Below are positions 54,701 through 61,755 of a stretch of DNA of 64,000 nucleotides, one piece after another. Both the position numbers and the translations under genes were made by a program. Position 1 is the stretch's first letter. Each line of letters begins with the position of its first letter. The stretch comes from an uncultured Aquimarina sp. (GTDB taxonomy: Bacteria > Bacteroidota > Bacteroidia > Flavobacteriales > Flavobacteriaceae), in assembly GCA_947496705.1 (NCBI GenBank), contig CANMDW010000017.1, positions 48,623-112,622 on the forward strand, read 5' to 3'. The notes under the pieces are model-generated. The model saw only the letters and a program-made list of their open reading frames with translations, ran no database searches and had not been told where the DNA came from.

Positions 54701-56658
54701 TCGAACCCCCTGCATTGCCAAAACCAGAAGTAATAGATATTTTAAACCTATCTCAGGAAGAGCTGGCCTTCGGCCGAAACTTTGAAAGTCAGCTCGCACA
54801 GGGAACAGGATATGCCTTTGGTGCCTATGTCGAAATAGGAAAAAGTTTTGACTGGGGGATCATCTATGCCTCGGTAAGAGCCGGAGTAGGATTTGATTTT
54901 ATGATCAAAGATTTTGGAGATGCCCATTGTAAAGGAAGACCAGGTCCTATCGGAATGGACGGATGGTATGCCACCGGACAACTCTATGCCTTCCTGCAAG
55001 GAGAAATTGGGGCCCAGATCAAACTCTTTGGCTTCAAGAAAAAAGTACCTATCCTCAAAGCAGGAGTAGCGGTACTTGCCCAGGGACAACTTCCCAACCC
55101 CTGGTTTGTAAAAGGATATGCCGGAGTAAAAGTACAGGTACTTGGTATAGTGACCATTCAGGCTAGATTAAAGGTGACCATTGGTGAAGAATGTGAGATC
55201 GTAGGCCGTACAGGGATACAAAATGTTGAGATCATCTCTGATATCTTACCCGAAGACGGGGCAAGCGATGTAGATGTATTTGATGCCCTACAAGTAGCTT
55301 TCAATGTACCTGTCGGCGAAGTGGTAGAAATTGAAGACGACCTGGGTACTCAAAAATATCTGGTAGAATTAAGTGAAATAACCATAAAAGAAGGCTCCAA
55401 CGTTATTGCAGGAGAACAAATTTGGAATACCAATAAAGATATGGTGATCTTTGAACCCGATGATATCTTACCTCCTGAGAAGAGCATTGCGGCTATCGTA
55501 AAAGTAACGTTCAAAGAGTACAAAAACGGAAGCTGGGTATCGGTGATGGATAATGGGCAACCTATTGTTGAAGAAAGAACGCACACCTTTACCACTGGCA
55601 AAGCACCCACCAAGATCCCGTACAAAAATATCGAGTATATGTACCCTATTGTGAACCAACGATATGTACTTCCCAAAGAAAGTAATACCGGATATGTACA
55701 ACTGGAGCGAGGACAGGACTACTTGTTTGGTACCGAAGGTTTTAAAGATGAATTGTTCTTTGTGGCCGAGAACGGGCAATCTATAAAAGTAGATTTCTCT
55801 TATGATACCGCCGGTAATAAACTCACCTTCCCAATCCCAAAACTTCCTAATGAGACCGGAGTGATGTATAAGCTGGTTACTTCAAAAACAGGAGTTGAGA
55901 GCAGTGGCGGCCCAGGTACCGAACAAACCTATACCGAGGTGAATCAAGATGTGTCTATTTCGCAAAATACCCTTACCGGAAGTGTTGCCGGAGACGCTTC
56001 GCTTACCCGATTAGCCTTTAATTTTAGTACGAGTAGGTATGATACCTTCAAAGAGAAAATACGGGCGATAGATGTTACCAATTACTATACTTTTATAGAT
56101 CTAAACCAGTCTAATGTGGCCCAGATGGAACTTCGTATCGCACCATTGGAGCCTTTTGATGTTAACGAAGTGTTGGGTACTGTCTATACCATGAACAAAC
56201 CCTTGATGACCGGTGTGGGAATGACAGACGACTATTACTACAGAGAAGAGATCCATCCGCTGTTGTATGAGGATTATCCTTTGGATAGTGATATTAAGGT
56301 AGACCGGGATGAAACGATATTAGGAACCCCTCCTATGAAAAATATCAAGCCGGGAATCCTGTACAGACATTACCTGAAAAGTAGTCCCGATGAAAACTAT
56401 TTAAAAGAGCGGTTCCCCTTCCGGTGGAACCTGGCCGCAGCCTATAAACAAGATTTTGTGCATCTGCAGTATGTGATCGTAAACAGGTACCTCAATACCA
56501 ATCCGATCGATACCAATGCATACCAGAAGTATAAATATATTATCGATGGGATATTCCCCTATATAAACGTTGAAAAATATCAGGTAGAATTTCAGTATAC
56601 CTTACCCAATAAAACGTCAGGAAATAAAATCAAGGTAGACTACAAAAATTATTTTTAA
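51778..56658 (+). CDS. Giant beta-rich secreted protein, 1626 aa
   Basis: Unrecognised over most of its length. A signal peptide (ending AAFANT) is followed by a helical Lys/Glu stretch (to about 150), then long repeats of amphipathic strands (for example VSSSSSITIGIVKAKLHANY and YGEAQLNLLGDFPIGQ), a Gly-rich linker SGGGGSGGGSGDGG (about 825-838), more strands with Gly-rich turns (LGQIRGAGEKNRLGYIEFYD) and, near residue 1155-1250, a Big_5-like Ig segment (LPEDGASDVDVFDALQVAFN). It resembles a large surface or barrel-like structural protein. The position behind the toxin/immunity pair and 1 bp before the FN3 gene implies a shared task. No T9SS signal is visible at the C-terminus. Confidence 0.75.
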   Translation: MKNHYLRILALLLSIAAFANTGKDTLSTSKPQTVSPLYENPAVKGLDAEALERLAAFKAKRTANEADKAYALRKYNTKQFRSFPELESALAAAPSENFFQGLAEFTKDYIKKIYKPTPKTDSLIGKAKELFEEIEKQENFINIISGQELLQFPVGIKKSVSSSSSITIGIVKAKLHANYSEVDLFAKLTLGELSTELFFGANNVKLSHEGGIYGEAQLNLLGDFPIGQSGGQWIITFKGGLESDGSATQQTYITIDCTGKVKEIALEADVRIAKTVAIPVNEDGTKKFPGEIQPQDGKNPVGNKSYVGASFSFVAESLQDLLIELDLPKFELKPLPGWGFKMHNVVLDLSDTKNSPTVKFPKIYNEQQLIPSEQQELWRGFYGEEVTITLPPEFQITKSKERISFGAQGLLIDNFGVSGNFFATNLFGINEGNAGKWQYSLDSVNVDIQVNHFIKADFSGDIVLPISKSDKSSNGALGYKGLITADKQYSVRVEVTEDVDFNIFKSKAKLFRESYIRMEVDQGKFYPEANLTGLMAFNKTQKDSLNAISSQDENRDTGDIESLNFDGLSFQNFKIQTKARPYLSIKYMGFKDTIALPKIAGFQLGFYDIKAKVYEDDRAEIGLNSFLNLDKSGIKGDVRLRIIGKLQEGDYLKWTYDKIEVDAVKVDVKRKNFEFSGELNFFKEDPVYGKGLSGSLRLYAESLKVELGAKGIFGRKDDFRYWYVDAFGKPTSSKSNKSLQILELGGGVYHHMRKAGMEEKEKHSMSGVNYQPDVLTEFGFKAMAAFKVKKGATFTGLFAIEMSFNSPAAGGGLSRLGFYGGAALMSGGGGSGGGSGDGGKNPFGSVSGMQEKLAEKEKTLPNFSSMSIDKEGIKYFATHVFPNILTGEEQFAAQLAVDLDFRNDTYWGMFDVFLNLGQIRGAGEKNRLGYIEFYDSPNDWYIYVGTPTKRFGVAGIPIGPFDASFDLYYMTGTILEPPALPKPEVIDILNLSQEELAFGRNFESQLAQGTGYAFGAYVEIGKSFDWGIIYASVRAGVGFDFMIKDFGDAHCKGRPGPIGMDGWYATGQLYAFLQGEIGAQIKLFGFKKKVPILKAGVAVLAQGQLPNPWFVKGYAGVKVQVLGIVTIQARLKVTIGEECEIVGRTGIQNVEIISDILPEDGASDVDVFDALQVAFNVPVGEVVEIEDDLGTQKYLVELSEITIKEGSNVIAGEQIWNTNKDMVIFEPDDILPPEKSIAAIVKVTFKEYKNGSWVSVMDNGQPIVEERTHTFTTGKAPTKIPYKNIEYMYPIVNQRYVLPKESNTGYVQLERGQDYLFGTEGFKDELFFVAENGQSIKVDFSYDTAGNKLTFPIPKLPNETGVMYKLVTSKTGVESSGGPGTEQTYTEVNQDVSISQNTLTGSVAGDASLTRLAFNFSTSRYDTFKEKIRAIDVTNYYTFIDLNQSNVAQMELRIAPLEPFDVNEVLGTVYTMNKPLMTGVGMTDDYYYREEIHPLLYEDYPLDSDIKVDRDETILGTPPMKNIKPGILYRHYLKSSPDENYLKERFPFRWNLAAAYKQDFVHLQYVIVNRYLNTNPIDTNAYQKYKYIIDGIFPYINVEKYQVEFQYTLPNKTSGNKIKVDYKNYF

Positions 56659-56761
56659 TATGCTGAATCTAAAATTCATGTGTAATGACTCCAAATATAC
56701 TTCGCTGATCTCAATTCCCCCTTTGAATCCTGCCTGCCGGCTAGGCATAGGGGTTAGGGGG

Positions 56762-58843
56762 ATGTTTGGCTATATACTATATGCTTTAGTATTTAGTATT
56801 TCATATAATACCTTTGCTCAAAGCAATGATGTCAACCCTCCCAAGAAAATTGTAGTCAAAGCATTTGCCAAACCCGACGCCATATTACTGCGCTGGGCAG
56901 TGACCGATAAGTATGCCTGGAAATACAGCAATCAATATGGTTTTATTGTCGAGCGTGCTACTGTATTACGCGATGGAAAACCCTTGACGAATCCTGAGAG
57001 AGTACTACTATCGGGAGATACCATACGACCCAGACCGGCCAGAGACTGGGAAAACTTTATCCGTGAAAATGATATGGCAGCCATCGCCGCTCAGGCTATT
57101 TATGGCGATAGCTTTGAGGTCAATAATAATGAAGAAGAAAACCAGGTATTAAAGGTCTTTTATGAAAGTGAAGAGTTGGAGCGCCGTTTCGGCTTTTCGT
57201 TATTTGCCATCGATCAGGATTTTGAGGTGGCCCAATACGCCGGACTGGGATATGTAGATACCACTGTAAAACCTAATGAAAAATATATCTACAATATCAA
57301 AAGTGCGATCCCCAAAGAACGCATGACATTAGAAACATCGGGAGTATACATCAGCCCGAAGGAAGCAGAAAAACTCCCCAAACCCTATGATTTTTTCGGG
57401 TATTTCTACCAAAACACTTTTGTGCTGGTATGGGAATACGATCCCCTATTACCGTATTATACGGCTTATAACCTGGAACGGTCTGAAGACGGAGAGAATT
57501 TCAAAAAAATCAACAATGTACCCATTACCAAATTGGCAGACACCCCTTACTCGGGGGTATCCTATACCGATTCGATACCAGAATATGGTAAAAAATACTG
57601 GTACCGCATCACCGGGATCAATTACTTCAGTGAACCCAGCCCTCCATCAGATCCTGTAGCCTTGATCGGATTCAAAGAGATCAAGACCGAACCTTTGTTT
57701 TCTACCACCAATATCATTTCAGAAAAAGAAGTAGCACTCGAATGGACCTTTGCCAAGGAAGAACAATGGAAACTCAGAAAATATGAGTTGCTTCGCGCCG
57801 AAAAAGCCATTGGCCCCTATAAAACGGTAATTGATAGTATGCCGCCAACACAAAATAAGGTGACCTATGGTCCGCTGTCTGATATCAATTACTTCAAACT
57901 AAAAGCCTACGGCAAAAATCAGGATTTTAAAGAATCTCCCCCGGCGATGGTGCAACCTATCGATAGTATCCCTCCCGAGAAACCACAAGGCCTTGAAGGA
58001 GTTGTAGATACGTTGGGGATTGTTACCTTACGATGGACCAAAAATGCCGAGCTTGACCTGAAAGGGTATGATATCCTGCGCGCGTATCGCAAAGACCAGG
58101 AATTTTCAAAATTGAACAAGGCCAATCTGATCAAAGAAAACTATATCGACAGTATAGATATGACCTCTTTTGACAAAGCAGTGTACTATCGATTGATCGC
58201 AATAGATAACCGATATAACGAATCGGTTCCCTCGGATACCCTGGTCTTGGTAAAACCCGACCGCATACCTCCTACCTCACCGGTATTTAAAGCCTATGAA
58301 ATTAAAGAAGGTACAGTAGATCTTAGCTGGATCAATAGTTCCTCAGAGGATTGGGCCGCAACAGTGGTGTATCGCCGAGACACTACCGATTCGATCCCCG
58401 ACCGCTGGCAAAAAGTGTTTGAAACTGCGGTAGATTCTATCACCGGTTTTACCGATAGCAAAGCCAATCCCGGAAGAAAATACAGTTATACGCTAATTAC
58501 AGTAGATCGAGGTGGTTTGGAGAGCGAACCGACCCCTCAAATTATATTAGACCTACCCGGCACTTTATTGCAACCTGGGGTAAAAGGGTTATATGCCAAT
58601 GTAGATCGCGAAAACAAGTTTATCGACCTCACCTGGCGATTGAAGCCGGATAATGTGGTAGAAATACAACTATATCGTAAGATACTGGAAGAACAGTTTA
58701 TACTCTACCAACGTTTGGACTCTGGTGATAAACGTTTTATTGATAATAAACTCACTCCCAACACCACCTACACCTATGCTTTTAAAGCAGTTTTTAACGA
58801 CGGTAGCGTAAGTGAATGGGAAGAGATTGAAGTAAAATATTAG
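56762..58843 (+). CDS. Fibronectin type III repeat protein
   Basis: Secreted protein built from about five FN3-like domains, e.g. PPEKPQGLEGVVDTLGIVTL followed by RWTKNAELDLKGYDILRA, and PPTSPVFKAYEIKEGTVDLS. I place the start at ATG 56762, where a signal peptide begins (FGYILYALVFSISYNTFAQ). An upstream in-frame ATG at 56660, 1 bp after the previous stop, would add 34 residues encoded by a C/G-rich repeat-like stretch. From 56762 the length is 693 aa. Function is probably adhesive or structural; no sorting signal or catalytic motif is visible. Confidence 0.8.
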   Translation: MFGYILYALVFSISYNTFAQSNDVNPPKKIVVKAFAKPDAILLRWAVTDKYAWKYSNQYGFIVERATVLRDGKPLTNPERVLLSGDTIRPRPARDWENFIRENDMAAIAAQAIYGDSFEVNNNEEENQVLKVFYESEELERRFGFSLFAIDQDFEVAQYAGLGYVDTTVKPNEKYIYNIKSAIPKERMTLETSGVYISPKEAEKLPKPYDFFGYFYQNTFVLVWEYDPLLPYYTAYNLERSEDGENFKKINNVPITKLADTPYSGVSYTDSIPEYGKKYWYRITGINYFSEPSPPSDPVALIGFKEIKTEPLFSTTNIISEKEVALEWTFAKEEQWKLRKYELLRAEKAIGPYKTVIDSMPPTQNKVTYGPLSDINYFKLKAYGKNQDFKESPPAMVQPIDSIPPEKPQGLEGVVDTLGIVTLRWTKNAELDLKGYDILRAYRKDQEFSKLNKANLIKENYIDSIDMTSFDKAVYYRLIAIDNRYNESVPSDTLVLVKPDRIPPTSPVFKAYEIKEGTVDLSWINSSSEDWAATVVYRRDTTDSIPDRWQKVFETAVDSITGFTDSKANPGRKYSYTLITVDRGGLESEPTPQIILDLPGTLLQPGVKGLYANVDRENKFIDLTWRLKPDNVVEIQLYRKILEEQFILYQRLDSGDKRFIDNKLTPNTTYTYAFKAVFNDGSVSEWEEIEVKY

Positions 58844-58847
58844 ATCT

Positions 58848-61706
58848 ATGAAAAAAATATTTCTTTTAATAATATTATTGTTAGGAACGTATAATTCTTA
58901 TGCACAGAGCTATAGGTTTACATATAAGTTCACTGCGTTTGCAAATAGTGGACCAGATTTTGGTTCTGGAATGAGGTTCATTCTTAAAGATGCAAATGGT
59001 ACAACAACTCAAATTTACGCTATTAATGCTAGCCATCCTACGGTACAAAACTTAAGAGAAGACGTAACTTATGATGTATTAGTTAATACCCCATTTGTTG
59101 AACTCTCGATTGTAACATTTGGGTACGTTACATCTATGGGTGGTAGCTCACAAACTAGAAGATATAATTTAAATAGTTGCTTAAAGCCATCCGACACTCA
59201 AACAAGTGATATTGGAACGACTGTAAATTTTAATATCACTCAATACCCTTTAGAAAATTTCCGGTCCCTTAATATGTCTGTCGGCAATGAATTTCCGGAA
59301 TGTCAAACCAAAACCTTAACGGCTTATAGTAATTGTACAGAGAACATGGAGTATTCGGCTCATTATAAAACATCTATAAGTGGCCCGGAGACTGAACTAA
59401 TACCCTTCGGAAATCACGGCACACAATTTAGCCTTGACGGATCAGATTTTGTAAGTGTGCCGGTTAATTCCAATATCTATATTTTTTTGAGGTATTTGGA
59501 AAATGATTCTTCCTCTAGCAATGCATCTGATGCTATAATTTTTAAATATGAGCCTTGCTCCCCGGAACTGGAAGGCCCACCTCGACCCATCCAACCCACC
59601 TGCATCAATAGTGATAATAATTCCGATAACAATAATGGAAGTTTTACGATTACCTTTAATAGGGAATTGGATGATACCAAACAAGAGAAAATGAATCTTG
59701 TAGTGTTGCTTAAAGAAGGTAACAATTTTAATGCTATCGAAGCAGATGTTTTAACAAAAAATCGTTTCACCAATCGTTCCTTTACATGGGATTTAGTTGG
59801 TTTGCCTGCTGGAACTTACAAAGTAGGGTGGCAAACCAAAAGTAATAATGAAGCTTTTGACGATATAAATAATGTCCCCGATGCCTATGCAGAAAGTACG
59901 CCTTTTACCCTTACCGCTCCTCCAGCATTATCAGTTAGTGGTTCAGGGAATAATGTGACTTGTGCCGGAGGCAATGATGGCAGCATCACTGCAATTGCTA
60001 ATGGAGGTACCCCACCCTATACCTATGCTATTGATGGGACCACTTTTCAATCAGGTACTCTTTTTGATGAGCTCTCTAAAGGAGATTATACTATTACCAT
60101 CAAGGATAAAAATGATTGTATAACTACTAGTGATGTGATTACAATTAGTGAAGTCTTCCCAAACCCTCCCAATGTGATCGGGCTTCCTGGACTTATCACA
60201 GACCCCACTACCATAGATGGTAATAATGGGGTGATCACCATCTCAGTTTCTGGTGGATCGGGGAGTTATCCCACCTATACCTGGACCAAAGATAACAATG
60301 TTTTTACCCCACCCGATGGATCTACAAATACCAGGTTGATTGATCTTTTTGAAGGGGTCTATACCGTGGTCGTTACAGATAGTAATGGTTGTAGCTCTGA
60401 AGAAGAATCCTTTACCCTTACCGACCCGGAGCCTATCGAAATTACCATCAGCATGTCGCCTGATGTGGTCGACTGTGCCGATGCACAGGTAAACCTCACT
60501 GCCAAAGCATCCAAAGGATATCTGGCTACCGATTCAGACTATACCTATACCTGGAACAATGGCACCATGGGACCAACCCTCTTTAGTGTGGGTATCGGCA
60601 CCTATGAAGTTACCGTCACCGATGATGGAGGAAACTCCAACCAAAGAGAATTTATCGTACAAGGACCCGATCCAATTCGGGTAACCGTGACCGATACAAA
60701 AGAACTCTCTTGCCGTGATGGTAGTGATGCCGCCATACGCCTCGATATTCTGGGAGGTACGGGAGACTATGTGATCACCTGGGAAAATCTGCTGGATCCC
60801 GATTTTAGTGCTTTTGGCCCGGCTATTGAGAATATCGGTTTTGGAGCCTATATATACCGGGTAGTCGATCAGAACGGATGTCCCGTCACCAATACCAGTA
60901 ACCCTATAGAGGTGAATAATCCTTCTCCATTTACCATCGATCTGGGAGAAGATCCTTTCTTCTGCGAAGGGCAAACCGTGACCCTCTCGGCTGCTATATC
61001 AGACCCCGATGCTTCCTATAGCTGGACATCGACCACCGGGTTTGCCAGTACAGATCCAGACATAACCGTGACCCAGGAAGGCACCTATACCGCTACTGTA
61101 ACCTCTGGAAAAGGATGTGTGGCAAAAGATGATATCGAAGTCATTGAAAATATCAAGGAAATTGCTGCAGCGTTTTTATACGCCAGCCAGGTATTTACCA
61201 ATGAACGCTTTGTAGTAGTTGATGTGACCTTTCCGGTACCCGAAGCAATCGAATGGATCCTGCCACAACAAGCACAAATCGTATCGCAGGATCAGGATTT
61301 GATAGAACTCTATTTTGAAAACCCGGGCTCTTATGAGATCGCTATGATCGCAAAACTAGGAACCTGCCAGGATACCTATACCCAAAAGGTATTGGTACTG
61401 CAAAAAGAAACCCTCGAAGGGCAAGACACACAAAATCCCGAACCGCAACTGGCAAACATACAGGAGTTTACCGTATATCCCAACCCTTCCGACGGGCAGT
61501 TCTCGGCCAAAGTAGTACTTGCAGCACCCAAAGAAGTAAGCGTAAAAGTATTTAACCTCACCAATAATACCTTACTGACTCAGGTAAAAGAGACCGGTAA
61601 AAGTGAATACAATATCCCCTTTAGCTTCAATGCAGCTTCAGGCATCTATGCTGTAGTACTCGAAACTCAATATGGCAACGCTATTAGAAAAGTCGTGGTG
61701 CGGTAA
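58848..61706 (+). CDS. SprB-repeat protein with T9SS type A sorting signal
   Basis: A 952-aa cell-surface or secreted protein. Signal peptide ends NSYAQ. A family-specific N-terminal part (about 20-355) is followed by SprB/PKD-type repeats: NVTCAGGNDGSITAIANGGT with PPYTYAIDG, then VISVSGGSGSYPTYTW with DSNGCSS, and more to about 790. The end (about 875-952) is a T9SS type A signal: EFTVYPNPSDGQFSAKV, VFNLTNNTLL, GIYAVVL and the basic KVVVR. It is exported by Sec and then T9SS. A paralogue follows 49 bp downstream. Likely an adhesin or a surface partner of the proteins encoded upstream. Confidence 0.9.
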   Translation: MKKIFLLIILLLGTYNSYAQSYRFTYKFTAFANSGPDFGSGMRFILKDANGTTTQIYAINASHPTVQNLREDVTYDVLVNTPFVELSIVTFGYVTSMGGSSQTRRYNLNSCLKPSDTQTSDIGTTVNFNITQYPLENFRSLNMSVGNEFPECQTKTLTAYSNCTENMEYSAHYKTSISGPETELIPFGNHGTQFSLDGSDFVSVPVNSNIYIFLRYLENDSSSSNASDAIIFKYEPCSPELEGPPRPIQPTCINSDNNSDNNNGSFTITFNRELDDTKQEKMNLVVLLKEGNNFNAIEADVLTKNRFTNRSFTWDLVGLPAGTYKVGWQTKSNNEAFDDINNVPDAYAESTPFTLTAPPALSVSGSGNNVTCAGGNDGSITAIANGGTPPYTYAIDGTTFQSGTLFDELSKGDYTITIKDKNDCITTSDVITISEVFPNPPNVIGLPGLITDPTTIDGNNGVITISVSGGSGSYPTYTWTKDNNVFTPPDGSTNTRLIDLFEGVYTVVVTDSNGCSSEEESFTLTDPEPIEITISMSPDVVDCADAQVNLTAKASKGYLATDSDYTYTWNNGTMGPTLFSVGIGTYEVTVTDDGGNSNQREFIVQGPDPIRVTVTDTKELSCRDGSDAAIRLDILGGTGDYVITWENLLDPDFSAFGPAIENIGFGAYIYRVVDQNGCPVTNTSNPIEVNNPSPFTIDLGEDPFFCEGQTVTLSAAISDPDASYSWTSTTGFASTDPDITVTQEGTYTATVTSGKGCVAKDDIEVIENIKEIAAAFLYASQVFTNERFVVVDVTFPVPEAIEWILPQQAQIVSQDQDLIELYFENPGSYEIAMIAKLGTCQDTYTQKVLVLQKETLEGQDTQNPEPQLANIQEFTVYPNPSDGQFSAKVVLAAPKEVSVKVFNLTNNTLLTQVKETGKSEYNIPFSFNAASGIYAVVLETQYGNAIRKVVVR

Positions 61707-61755
61707 AAACTTTATTTTGAAGTATGAAAATTCCATAACTGTAAGAAGAAAAAAC

